From Lolium rigidum (Eukaryota > Streptophyta > Magnoliopsida > Poales > Poaceae), in NCBI RefSeq assembly GCF_022539505.1, contig NW_025899957.1:1-64000 (forward strand): a stretch of DNA of 64,000 bases, written 5' to 3'. Positions 10,345 to 22,577 of this stretch are shown one piece after another. The notes below the pieces were generated by a model. The model was not told the origin of the DNA. It saw nothing but the letters and a program-made list of their open reading frames with translations, and did no database searches. Numbering within the stretch: the first letter of the stretch is position 1; each line of letters opens with the position of its first letter. The translations under genes and the position numbers were made by a program.

Positions 10345-13300
10345 GATGCCACCGCGCACGCGACTCACTCGCCACAGTACTCCAGAATCCAAGATGGCCG
10401 CCGAAGATCTTGAGTGGGAGAGATCTAAAATCTCCAACCAAGACGTCAACATGCTCGAAGAGGCTTGGCCTCGATGAAGAAAGAGGACGCCATCCGCTTT
10501 CCCAGCGAAGAAAGCTACCCAAACCCTCCAATGGAGTACCGGGTTAGTTTCGTTGATCACCTCATCCGCGGCCTTTCTACCCCAATTCACGATTTCCTCC
10601 GCGGCCTTCTCTTTGTCTATGGGATTCAGCTGCACCGCCTGACCCCCAATTCCATCCTTCATATTTCTATTTTTATCACGCCGTGCGAATGCTTCCTTGG
10701 AATCCCTCCTAACCGGGCTCGTGGAAACGCATTTTCTCGCCTCCGCCGCAATGGCACCCACAACGCCACCTATAACATAGGCGGCGTTGTTATCTCGTGT
10801 CCGAACCGACGTTGATTACTTCGACGTCAAGTTTCCTGATTCTGTCCAAGGATGGCGCAAAAGGTGGCTCTACATACACGAAGAAAGTGCCAATTCTGTA
10901 GAGCATAACATAGTCCCTTTCGACGGAAGTGCCAAAATTCAACGCCGCCTCTCCTGGGATGCTGAAGCTTCCGAAGAAGAGAAAAAGGCGACAGAAGCAC
11001 TTATGTCTCGTATTCATCAGCTTCAAAATACTCGAGGCAAAGAGCTTTCTGGTGTTCAAATTACTGCCTACTTTCTTCGGATTAGAGTGCAGCCTCTTCA
11101 GGCTCGCAAAAATCCCCTTTGGACGTATGCTGGTGAAAATGACGCCAATAGGCTCTCCAATGATCTTTCTTTGAAGGACTTGGAGAAACTGATTCGAAGA
11201 ATTTCCTCGCTGAACAAGAGGGATCCTATTCCCTCCTCCTGTCGCGTGGAACCATACAGCTCCACCAATCCTCTCCCCGAGGTATTTTATCTTCTCGAAT
11301 TTTTATCTTGCTCCGAACTTTCCCTGCATCCCATTGTATTGATATCTCTCTAATTTTTCTTTTGTCGCTATTTTCCTGCAGAACCATCCTACTATGGCTT
11401 CCCTTCCTCCTCTTCCTGAGGATGGAGAAGTCGAAGAAAGGGGCATTGTCACTGATGACAATCAAGAAGCTCCATCTTTTGTAAATGATCCCGTAGATTC
11501 TCGAAAATCTGCGGGATCTTCCGAAGATACTACGTCGGTCCAATCTCCTCCTCCCGCTGTTTCTCCAGAAAGGAAAAGGAAGAGGAGTAACGCCGAAGAT
11601 TCCGGCACGTCCAAAGCTGAAGAAGTTGTTCCTTCTCATCCGAAGGTGGCTTATGATCCTTATATTGAATCCCTCGTCAGCTCGTAAGTCATTTTTTTTA
11701 TTTCTCCGTATTTCTGTACTCGAAATGTTTATCTTGTCTCGCTTTTTATGCTGTCGATTTTTAATCAACAGTGATGACGAGGAAGAAGTACCAACTGTTG
11801 ACGTGGCTCCTCGGACAATCACGTCACATACTGTACTTGCCTCAGACACGCTAGTTGAAGGAGAAGAAACCTCGCCTCCTCAACAAAACGTCGTCACCAC
11901 TACTCCACCAACAAGCCCCCTTGCTCCTTCACCAAAAAGGACAAAGACTGGAACAAGTCTTGAACCTGCCCCTCAATTGGGCAGCTCTTCGGCCCTGCTC
12001 TTGGATGATGTAAGTTTGTCGATATCTATATTTCCTCTATTTTGCTTTTTTACGCATTCACTCTTTTTTCATGCCGATGTTTCTCTTGCTTTGTTCTTCT
12101 TTGACAGCCCATGATCAAAGACCTTATCCGCATCGGATCCCAATTCATTGGGTACCGTGAGTATGCCAGCAGAACTGAAGGTAACAACCTTTATATTTGC
12201 TGTTCTTTCTGACTTTTTGCTCCTGTTGTTTGTCGCAATTTTTGATCTTTCCTCCCCCTTTTTTTATCTCGACAGAGAAACTTGCAGAGGCCAATAAACG
12301 TGCCGACGCACTTGCTCAAAAACTGGAGCAAAGTGAGGCGGCTCGCAAGAAAACCGAACTTGTTGCTAGCGAAGCTAAAGCCGAGGCTAATGAAGCCAGA
12401 GCAAAAGCTGCTAGTGTCGAGGAACTGCAAAGAAGACTTAAGGATGCTGAATCTGCTTTAGACGAGCATAAAGCTGCACAGGCTGCTCGTGAGCAGGGGA
12501 TCCTCAAGCGTCTGAAGTCACAAAGTCGACGTACTTTGAGTAATATTGTCGATCCCTTCTATTTTTTAGTGGACTTCCTGTTTCTTGTTTTTTGATTAAT
12601 GTTTTGTTTCCTGTGGCAGCCCAAACAAACCAAGATTTTGATCTGGAGAATCCCGACAATGACCCTCTCCTTGACGCACTTTCTTATCTGGAGCTTCATG
12701 GGTCCAAAATTCGTGAAGGCGTGGCAAATGCTAGTGCAGGATTGTCGGCGCTGTTCCCCTACTTCTTCCCGAAGAAAGAGGAGCCTCCGACTTTCCTTGC
12801 CCTTGCCAAGAGTTTCAATTCATCAGAAAATCTTGGACTGAAGGTGCGTCAGGAAAACATGAAGATTGCTGTCGAAAACACTGTTGCACTGGTTGCTGAC
12901 AGTCAACAGACTATTGATTGGACGAAAGTTGGAGACACCGATCAAATAGAGCAAACGAGATGGAGGTCGCTGATTAAGGCAGCCAAGCCCAACACGAAGA
13001 AAATCTTGGCATATCTCGGGATCAAGCCAGCTTCGACTCCTAGCTCATCGAGGCCGGAGGTCTAGTTGCATGCCTCCTTGTTTTTTCTTTTTCTGTTTCT
13101 TTTGCTCTTGTCGCCAAAGTAGTTATTTGGCGATACGTACTTCTTTAGCTCCACTGTAAGGGCTTTGTAATTATCCCGAAAGATTAATGAAAACTCTATC
13201 TTTGCTTGTTGATTGATATTGTCTTGTTTTATTAAATTTCAGTTGGTATTTGATAACTATACTCCATCTTCCGCTCCTTCCAATATTTCGCCTTCTTCTT

Positions 13301-14228
13301 CTCGGTCAAGGAGAGCTCTTGCTGATACTACCCCTGTCGAAGATTCCTTGCCGCAAGAATTGGATGAACTTCGGCAGCAACTTCAGTATGCAAAGAAGCA
13401 AACACTTGTGATGTTGGAAAAGTCTCGTAAGTCCTCTGAAGCCGAAAAAATTGCACTTCAGCAAGCTCGCGAGGCCGTGGCTGCTAGGGAAATTGCTGCT
13501 TCCGAGGCTGAAAAGGCGGCTACTCGAGAAAATTTCATGCTCGAGTTAATGAATGAAGCCAGTGCGGATATGTCGGGTATGCTTGTCCCATCCTTAATAT
13601 CTTCCGTCTTCATGCTACATCTCTTAAAATTTTCTGCTCCTTTGTATTAATAGGTTCCTTTACTGATGTTGTTGCCGAAGAGGAGAGGGTGAATACTAGG
13701 ACAAACCTCCTTGTTAACCTTTCCCTTGATCATGGTTCTCTGTTTTGGGCTACCCCAGAGAGGACCCGCCAGCTTGTCAGATTTCAGGATCGCGTCTCTC
13801 AAACTCGCGACTTCCTTGACTTCTGTACCAAGACCTTGTCTATGGTTTATAACTCCATGTTTCCTCGGAACGTTCAACCAAAGACTCTTACCGAGTTAAT
13901 GGAAAAATTTAAGGATGCCCACAGGATCCATGACTTTTTCAAAGCTCAACTGGTAGCTGGCGCCAGATTTGCCCTTATCATGCTTCAGATCTGCCACTCA
14001 AAGCTTGACCTGACCCAAGTTGTTGCGAAAGTTCATGAGAAGGTACGGCGCCGAAGAGTTGGTGTCGATCGTATTAACACGAAGGTCTCGCCTATAGCTG
14101 AGGAAATGATTGAAGACCTTCTTCGGATGGATGCCGACTTTTTTGCAGATGGTCATTATGCTGATTTTCTTGGCGCTGCTCCCGAAGAAAACAGGATTAC
14201 CCTTGATAATATATTGAATCATGACTAA
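10345..14228 (+). pseudogene. Antisense gypsy-type ORF (transposase_28-like), spliced, decayed
   Basis: The coding pieces run opposite to the host element's gag-pol. The first piece (about 10345-11280) matches what I know of the plant 'putative gypsy type transposon' domain, with VDHLIRGLSTPIHDF, ECFLGIPPN and GWRKRWLYIHEE; it contains an in-frame stop (about 10474) and a frameshift (about 10790). Later pieces (11394-11685, 11771-12008, 12276-12530, 12620-13065, 13243-13577, 13653-14228) are separated by short AT-rich introns with plausible GT-AG ends. They encode acidic, Ser/Pro-rich and coiled-coil sequence (EKLAEANKRADALAQKLEQS). Such antisense ORFs occur in Tat-type elements; their function is unknown. 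Exon borders are approximate. Confidence 0.6.
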
Positions 14229-14715
14229 TTTTTTTCCTTTGGTAAATAATTCTTCCTTGTAAATCATGATTGTGATTATATTGTGAAGCGAACATCATAT
14301 TTCTATATTTGTCTAGCCCCCGAGTGTTTTCGGTGACTATTCACTGTATTTGTATAATGCGAGGTTTTGAACCAAGGCATTTATTCAATATGTAATTTTG
14401 GCGAATATCAGCCTCCGAGCTTCTTTATTGAATACTATTTTGCATTTTGATTGACTCGCGAGGTAGTTTAATACCAAGGCAAGGCTTTTCTTTTTTCGAG
14501 GAACTATATTGAAATTCGTCGGGTTGGGGATTTTGAGCATGTCGATAAAGAAAAGTTATATTGACACTATCTTTATTATATTGCAGCACCGCGAGCCCGC
14601 CTCATTAAAAACCTTTCCCGGCCCCACTCGGTGCCCCGAAAAAGGAAAAGAGTGCGTCCGAAAACTCGCGGGCGTTTCAAGTACATTGAAGTTTTACAAG
14701 GACTATATTTTAGCT

Positions 14716-17700
14716 CTAGGCGTAGAACCGCCCGAGTTGCGCCACGTTCCAGGGGTTTTGCTCCTCCACCCCCGTCTTCTTGTCCTTTATCCTGTATGCT
14801 CCTCCTCCGATTACTTCCGTGACAATGTAAGGGCCAAGCCATGGTGACTCGAGTTTTTCATGACTTTTCTGCGTGAGCCGAAGAACTAGGTTTCCCACCT
14901 GAAAAGATCTTGGCCGCAAACGTCGACTGTGGTAATTCTTCAAGTCCTGTTGGTATTTGGTTACCCTTGATAATACTTCGTCTCGAGCTTCGTCGAGTGC
15001 GTCTACGTCGTCTTCCAACGCTATCCTGGATGTTTCTTCATTATACTCGTGACTCGGGGGAGTCGTGCTCTATTTCTATTGGTAGTACCGCCTCTCGCTC
15101 CATGGACCAGGAAAACGGGGTCTCCGTGTCGCCGTATTTGGTGTTGTTCGGATGCTCCACAACACACTTGGTAGTTCTTCCGGCCAGGTATGTCGAGCTT
15201 TTTCCAGTGGTCCTAACGAGCGTTTCTTGATGCCATTGCGGATGATGCCATTGGCTTTCTCGACTTGCCCATTGGTTTGAGGATGTGCAATCGACGCAAA
15301 GTGCAACTTGATACCCACTTCTTTGCAATAATCTTTGAATTCGTGGGATGTAAAGTTACCGCCATTGTCCGTGACGATGCTCGTGGGGCACTCCAAATCT
15401 GAAGACGAGGCCTTTTATGAATTTTACTGCGGATGCTCCGTCTGGCGAATTTATCGGCTTCGCTTCTATCCACTTTGTAAATTTGTCGACAGCTACTAGC
15501 ATGTATTCCTTTCCTCCTGGCCACGATTTGTGTAACTTGCCCACCATATCGAGTCCCCATTGTGCGAAGGGCCACGACAATGGTATTGGTGTTAGTTCTG
15601 CTGCTGGAGAGTGAGGTTTTGCGGCAAACCTTTGACACGCATCGCAAGTCCTTACTATTTCTTTGGCGTCCTTGATTGCTGTCAACCAGTAGAATCCTGC
15701 CCGAAAAACCTTGGCTGCGATGGCTCGACTACTCGCGTGGTGGCCGCATATTCCTTCGTGTACATCCTTCAGAATTATTCTTCCTTCTTCGGGTGTGACA
15801 CACCTTTGCAGAACGCCTGAAATACTTCGTTTGTACAATTCTCCTTTGATCACCATGAAAGCTTTAGAGCGTCGAATTACTCGCCTTGCCTCAACTGGAT
15901 CATCGGGTATTTCTTTCCTGAGGATGTATGATATATATGCTTGCATCCAAGGAACCTGTACCATCATCACAAGCTCTTGTTCCTCTTCATCTTCCGTGGT
16001 TTCTGTGAGGGGTGTCGAAGTTTTCTCTTCTTTTGCTTTTTTCTGCACCTTTTTTGGCTTCGAAGATCTCTCCGCTATTTCTTCCCAAAATACTCCTGGC
16101 GGGATTGGTAGGCATTGCGACCCGATATTTGCGAGGACGTCAGCTTCATCGTTGCTCAATCTACTGATGTAATTTACCTCGCATCCATCAAATAGGTTCT
16201 CGAGTTCGTTATACACCTCCTTGTATGCCACCATGCTATCATTGACTGCGTCACATTGGTTCATAACTTGCTGAGCCACCAATTGTGAGTCGCCAAAGAT
16301 TTTTAGTCGAGTTGCACCGCAAACTTTCGCCATCTTCATCCCGTGTATGAGGGCTTCATATTCTGCTTCATTGTTAGATGCGTTAGGGAACATCATCCGA
16401 AGGATGTACTTCAACTTGTCGCCTTCAGGTGATATAAGTACTACTCTCGCGCCGACTCCTTCTACTCTCTTGGACCCGTCGAAATTCATGGTCCGGGTTC
16501 TCGATAAGTCCGGGGGTCCCGTGTTTTGCAGCTCCATCCACTCGCGATGAAGTCCGGCGTAACTTGCGACTTGATTGCTTTTCTTTTTTCATACGTGATG
16601 TCCCGAGGGGAAAGTTCTATTCCCCAAAGGGAGACACGACCCGTAGCTTCTGGATTGTTTAGTATATTTGACAAGGGAGCTTCATTGACCACTATGATCG
16701 GGTGTGCCGAAAAATAGTGGCGCAATTTTCGTGTTGTTGTGAACACTCCGTATGCTAGCTTTTGGTACTGAGGGTACCTTTGTTTTGATGGCGATAAAAC
16801 TTCGCTGACGAAGTATACTGGCCTCTGTACTCCGTGGAGTTTTCCTTCTTCTTCTCTTTCGACAACTAGCACCGTGCTCACCACTTGGGGCGTGGCTGCG
16901 ATATATAGCAGGAGAGGTTCCTTTTCCTTCGGCGCCACCAAAACTGGTGGTGTCGAGATTTTGCGCTTCAAATCTTCGAAGGCTCTGTCGGCCTCTTCGT
17001 TCCACTGGAATTTGTCTCCTTGCTTTATCAGAGCATAGAATGGTAACGCTTTTCTCCCAGCCTGGCGACGAACCTGCTCAAAGCTGCGACTCGCCCAGTT
17101 AGTCGTTGTATTTCTTTCAACTTTGTTGGCTTTCTCATTGTTACGATAGCTTGTATTTTATCGGGATTTGCTTCAATCCCTCTTGCCGAGACTAGAAACC
17201 CCGGGAGTTCTCCTGCTGGGACGCCAAAGGAACACTTCGTCGGGTTCAACTTCGGGCAGAATTTGTTGAGGTTGTCAAAAGTTTCCTTGAGATCCTCGAT
17301 CGGTGTTGTCCCCTTTTTTGATGTTATGACGACGTCGTCGATATATACTTGCACGTTTTTTCCAATCTGTGTCGCCAAACACTTCTGCATCATCCTCTGA
17401 TATGTTGCTCCCGCGTTTTTTAGACCAAAGGGCATTGTTCTGTAACAAAACACGCCGTATGGTGTAATAAACGCTGTCTTTACTTCATCTTCTTCTTTCA
17501 ATCTGATCTAGTTGTAACCAGAATATGCGTCCAGGAAGGAAAGACGTTCACATCCAGCCGTGGAGTCGATAATTTGATCGATCCTCGGGAGGGGAAAGTG
17601 ACCTTTGGACAATGTTTATTGAGACACGTAAAGTCGACGCACATGCGAAGGACCTTAGTATTTTTCTTTGGCACCATCACAGGATTTGCTACCCATGTGG

Positions 17701-18669
17701 CTTCTGTGAATATCTCTTTGATAAAACCAGCTTCTTGTAGTCGATTGATTTCTGACAGCATAGCTTTGCGGTTTGGTTCCGAAAAACGCCGCAAAGGTTG
17801 TTTGATTGATCTCGCTAATGGATCCAAATTTAGGTGGTGCTCGGCAAGTTCCCTGGGTACTCCTGACATGTCAGCTGGACACCATGCGAAGATTTTCTAG
17901 TTCTCACGGAGGAACTCGACGAGCGCGCTTTCCTATGCGATATCCATGTTGTTTGCGATAGATGTCGTCTTTTTTGGTCCGTCGGGTGAATCCGCACCTC
18001 CTTTGAATTTTTCTCGGTATTGAAAGTTGATTCTTTATTTGGCCTTCCAACGTCCGGCAGTACGTCGTAATCAGTCATACTTTTTGACGCCAAATACTCA
18101 GCTTGCATCCCGAAAGTTTCTGATAACCGATGAAAATCCTTGTCGCACTTGTCGGCTAGGGCGAAGCTTCCTTTAACTGTGATTGGTCCCTTTGGTCCAG
18201 GCAATCTCCACAACAGGTATGTATAGTGTGGTACCGCCATAAACCTAGCATATGCTGGTCGTCCCAACAAAGCGTGGTATTGCGATGGAAAATCCACGAC
18301 TTCAAATTCCAGCTTCTCGATTCTATAATTTTCTCGAGTTCCAAACTGAACGTCGAGATTTACCTTCCCCAATGGATAACTTGGTTTCTCCGGTGTGATG
18401 CCGTGGAACCTTGTGTCCGTTGGCTTCAAGTTTGCTAAGGATATGTTCATCTTCCTCAATGTATCTGCATACATAAGGTTTAAGCTGCTGCCACCATCTA
18501 TGAACACTCGAGAAACATCAAATCCCGCAATAACCGCCGGCGAATAAGTGCCGACCGCCACGGTCGAGGAACTTGCTCGCGGATGATCCGCTATGGTGAA
18601 GCCGATATCTTGCCCCGACCAATTGAGGTACTCAACCGTTGGTGGAGGCATTTTCTCCGCCATGAACAC
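14716..18669 (-). pseudogene. Gypsy pol polyprotein, frameshifted
   Basis: In minus-strand order the pieces are: aspartic protease with VFIDGGSSLNLMY (17830-18669), RT start with RMCVDFTCLNK (17498-17869), RT core with YRTMPFGLKNAGATY and YIDD (17028-17501), RNase H (16486-16971), and a second RNase H fold (DGS...NNEAEYEAL...GDSQLV) plus integrase zinc finger and first catalytic Asp (15356-16537). The integrase core follows (TDNGGNF, AHPQTNGQVEKANG; 15076-15396), then the C-terminal part (LGPYIVTEV; 14716-15018). The pieces lie in different frames, so this copy cannot make an intact polyprotein, although all catalytic domains are recognisable. Confidence 0.85.
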
Positions 18670-18998
18670 CTGTCTCGAGATTACTTTTTGAGTTCTGTTG
18701 GACGGCCTTCCCTTCGAATCATCGACACCGCTCCGTTTGAGTTAGGATCGACATAAGGTGGTGGTGGAGGTGCTGCCGCTATTCCGAGCCGATGCCGATT
18801 GTCGTCCGTAATCGCGGGAGGTGGTGGCAGGTGAACCTCGCTCCCGGGCTCCCGAGGATTTCTCTCGTGCTGCTCGAGCATGAGCGTTCTCTCGCATATC
18901 CGAACATTGCTCGAAAATTTCGACAGTCTTTTCGCAGGTGCCCCGACTGTCTTTTCTCGTTATCGTCGAGGAAAAATGCATCCGGCATGGTCCGTTCA

Positions 18999-21108
18999 TC
19001 ATTTCTTCGGGGATACGAAAGGCCTTGGGAACCTAGGCCCGCTATTTTGCCTGTTGCGAGAGTCGTCCCCGTTATCGCCTCGCTGCTCACTCGCTTCTCC
19101 GATAATCATCTCTATTGTTTCCCCCTGTGTTTGCCCGAAAGCTCGCCGAAATTTGCCCCGGGGCGTCATAGTTCGGGTACCGCCGGGGAAATCGTCGCCT
19201 CGATTGGTAATTTCGACCACGGTCCTCTTCTCGGTGACCTCGTGCCGTTTGTTGTGGACAGCATCCTCTCCATCTGCCCATCTATTTGCTATCTCCATTA
19301 ACGCGGATACTCGTCTTTGGATTGGTCCTTCCCAAGTCCTCGACAAAATCTCCACGCCTAATTCCTGCGACAAACGCATCTATTGCTCTCTCGTCAGATA
19401 TATTTTCTGCCGAGTTTTTTATGATGTTCCACCTTTGGATGTACTTTCTCATTGACTAATCTGGTTTTTGTCGACATGCTCTCAACTCTTCTAACGATGC
19501 AGGTTTTTTGCACGTGGATCTGAAGTTTTTGACGAATACGTCCTCGAAACTTTCCCAGCTGTCGATAGATCCTGGAGGAAGCTTCTTGATCCAAGATCGT
19601 GCAGCTCCACTTAAGTGCACCTGAATACTTTGCATGGCTGTTGCCCTAGTCCCTCCAGTTAACTTCATCGTCTCGAGGTAATCAACTAGCCAATCCTCTG
19701 GATCTTGCAGGCCGTCGAATTTTTTGAAGTGATCAGGCAACTTAAATCCCGAAGGGACTCGAGTTTTTCGTACTCTCCTTGTGAAGCACGGCAAACCGCA
19801 CATATCCTCGTCGTTTAGTTCTGGGGATTGTCGATGTTCCCTTCTGCCTTGCCGTGCTCTGTCTACCCTTGCTTGTGCTGCCGTATCTCTTGCTCCACTT
19901 GTTCCTTCAACATTTGCTGCTGCTGCTGCTGCCGTAGGTCGTGGACTATTTTGCCTTGCAGCTCCTTCTGGCGGTGTTGATACAAACGCCGTTCCCATGA
20001 CTTCTTGTCCTGCTATCGCCATATTGTACAAAGCCTCCCTTGGATCTCCTGGAGGTGGCCTGGATGCAAGGATAAAGGCTTGTGTCGCCATATACCCAGC
20101 TTCTGGTGTTTTAGGGATAATATTCCCTCTTGTGTCTATGGACATAAAAGACATGTCGAGATTTTGAACCAGGTACTCTCTTTCTCCTTCAGGTATGTGT
20201 TGCAATCCGGACCTTGCTCGTTCCGAGCTTCTCTATGACTATCTCCCGAGGTTCTAGATTGTCGACTTAGATCTGCCCTTCTCCTGCTGGATGCGAAGCT
20301 GCCTCCTTTCTCCTGTTCAACTCAGCTCGTCTGTTTTTCCAATTCTGCGGCAGCTCGTGCGAGCCTATATTGATAAGCTTGCGGTTCTTGGACTGTAGCG
20401 AGTTGTCGTCATTGGCTCCGAACCATCTAAAGCTTTTGCAGCTCTATCCCAGTGCTGTTTGTGGAAGTTGAACTCGACGCGTGGTGTGGGCCCGACATAT
20501 TTAGTGCCCATACCTCTCCTTAGATCCGAGGGATCGACATAGGGATTACCCAAATCGTCGAAAGCCTCCGATGTTTCCTCTTGATTTTCAATGGCATAAA
20601 TCCGATGATATTTTGTACTCGGATCTATGTTGGGTTTGGTGACATCATTGTTGAGATTGATGAAGACCTTGCCCACTGTGATAGATTTGTCGATGAAGTC
20701 GTAACTGTCGACATCGCTTGAGTCATCGCTTATATATGAGTCCGCAGATGACTCGAACGATATGTCGCCGAAGATCTTGTCGAGTTTCTCTCTTGCTCTG
20801 GTGCTGACGTAACGTGTTTCCGAAATTTCTTCTTCTCCTGACTCGGTTGACGATGTATAGCTTGAAAAATCGGAATCGACCGCCGACGATCCCGATGAAA
20901 TCGGAATTTCGACACGATACGATCCTTCCTTCTCGACGCGAAAGTGAAACCTTCCGAACGTCATCTCCATGGGCTCCGCCAGATACGCATATGCATCCAA
21001 ACGGGAGGGTGGGTGAGGAACAAAATCGACAAGACCAGCAGCGATCTGTTTACCTCGATCCATTGTGTTGCTTGCGGTTGACGATGTCGAAGATCTTGAA
21101 CGTGCCAT
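18999..21108 (-). pseudogene. Gypsy gag region, frameshifted
   Basis: The region opens with MARSRSSTSSTASN at 21108 close to the primer-binding site. It continues (19456-20205) into a retrotransposon gag domain with DPEDWLVDYLETMKLTG, SGAARSWIKKLP and SWESFEDVFVKNF. A further piece at 18999-19379 is rich in Arg/Gly. Stops and frame changes between the pieces show decay. Confidence 0.75.
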
Positions 21109-21153
21109 CGAGATCAGATCCTTACGCCTCTAATTCCCACAGACGGCGCCAAT

Positions 21154-21537
21154 TGACAAGGTATCAACTTGCCAATGCCTATGGATTATAGGCTAGGGTT
21201 TAGTTAGAAGTAGAGGGCAAGTAGATCTCGAAGGTTTTAGCCGAAAAGTACTCGACGATTATGAAAACTAGGGTTTGTGAACAATGATTCGATGATCTCT
21301 TCGTCCCTCGACTCCCCCTTTATATAGGAGGCGGAGCCGAGGGTTTCGTTTTGTACAAGTTACAGAGTCCGGGACGGTTTCTAACTCATCCCGCCAGATT
21401 ACAAACAACACTTCCTATTACGACTCTACTTTCCTTAATATATCTTGGGCTCCCGAATCTTCTTATTCTTCGGGTAGTGGGTCTTCATTAAACCCCGGGT
21501 ACTATCTTTGGCAGGCCCATTTGGGATACCTATGTCA
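21154..21537 (-). repeat. Gypsy 5' LTR (right)
   Basis: This is a 384-bp LTR, TGACA...TGTCA, paired with 8596-8978 and followed by the second TSD copy CCGAC. A TATATA motif lies near 21321-21326 in the region that is upstream of the minus-strand element. Confidence 0.92.
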
Positions 21538-21542
21538 CCGAC

Positions 21543-21880
21543 CAGAACCGTTTAGAACCCCCGGCCGGCCCGCGCCCAGGTTCCCGCTCTCGCTCGCATT
21601 GCATTGCATCCCCTCGGAGCCGAGCCGGTGGATAACGCCGGCGATGGGCGGCGGAGCACCGGTTTTGACCGCCCGCTGGGCGCTGGCGAGCCCCGTGCCC
21701 GTGCCGGAGACGACCGGCTCGGCTCAGCCCGGATCTGGGAGCCTGCTGGTCGGCGTTGATCCGGGGCAGAGGCAGCCCAGCCTCGGCCGCGGGCGCTGGC
21801 GTCACCGCGTGCCCGTCCTGCTCTGCTCCCTGCGGCGGCGCTGCCGCCGGCAACGTAGCACTGCCGTCGCAGGTGAATCT
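21543..21880 (+). other. Leader region of FtsH copy 2
   Basis: This GC-rich block is homologous to the leaders of copies 1 and 3 (shared 'ggagccgagccggtggata' and 'cggctcggctcagcccgg'-like runs). It ends CGTCGCAG|GTGAATC, a plausible donor. The ORFs on both strands here differ between copies and look like by-products of GC content. It is probably a 5' untranslated exon. Confidence 0.45.
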
Positions 21881-21985
21881 TCTTCATGATCTGGAAGTCA
21901 GTTCGTCCACTGAAGTTCTTTCGGGCGTGCGGCATTCTCTGAACTGGATTCTTCTTTTTCGTATCCAATCTTTGCTATGTTGTAA

Positions 21986-22353
21986 GAGCATCCCCACTCG
22001 TTGGCGCTCCCCACGCCCAAATCCGGCGAAATTTTCGTCCGGATTGGAGGAAGATTTGGCGTGGGGAGGAGTAGTTTCCCAGTCGTGTGCTCCCCAAGCG
22101 GCGTTTCTCGGGGAAAAAGAGGATGGCTCGGGGAATCCGGACGAAATAGGAGACACGTGGGCGTGGGCGGTTGGTTTAGCTTCATCCGGAGTCCCCGGGA
22201 GACCCCCGGGAAACCGAGGATGGCATGGGGAGTCCGGACGAAAATAGGCTCAAATCCGGACCAAAACGAGAACCCGGGGGCCTAACTGGGCCGTTTTTCG
22301 CCATAAAAAAAGTGGTCGTGGGGGGCTTTGTGGGGAGACGAGTGGAGATGCTC
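21986..22353. mobile_element. Tourist-like (PIF/Harbinger) MITE
   Basis: This 368-bp element starts GAGCATCCCCACTCG and ends with the inverted CGAGTGGAGATGCTC. The TSD is TAA (21983-21985 and 22354-22356), the classic PIF/Harbinger TWA target. It lies in the presumed leader intron of FtsH copy 2 and encodes nothing recognisable. Confidence 0.8.
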
Positions 22354-22577
22354 TAATCGATTACTTCAAGCGTTGCCGTATGTGGTAGAGCCGGACTAAG
22401 AGATACCCCGTCGCGTGTGATTGCGATGGACTGCAGTTAAATATCACGCGTCCCTCCGTCTATTTCTACAGAAAAGACAGACAAAAAAAGTTCGCCGAGC
22501 AAACGAAACTAGATTTCGAGCGATTCACTTGGGCGCTAGATAAATAAATATCCAGCAACACGTCCTGTCCGCCCACA

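Larger units (their letters stand above)
8596..21537 (-). mobile_element. Complete Ty3/Gypsy (Tat-like) LTR retrotransposon
   Basis: The element has TGACA...TGTCA LTRs at 8596-8978 (3' LTR) and 21154-21537 (5' LTR), with a 5-bp TSD CCGAC (8591-8595 and 21538-21542). On the minus strand the primer-binding site TGGCGCCGTCTGTGGG follows the 5' LTR (21134-21151), and a purine tract CTCGGGGGCTAC precedes the 3' LTR. The internal order is gag, protease, RT, RNase H, a second RNase H and integrase, followed by a long 3' region with an ORF on the opposite strand. That layout is typical of Tat-lineage elements. By eye the LTRs differ by about five substitutions and one indel, so the insertion is young, yet the coding region has several frameshifts. 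Confidence 0.92.

Noticed and set aside
21530..21968. Several GC-rich ORFs before copy 2
   Set aside because: Overlapping frames on both strands in the leader; none is shared with the other leaders.
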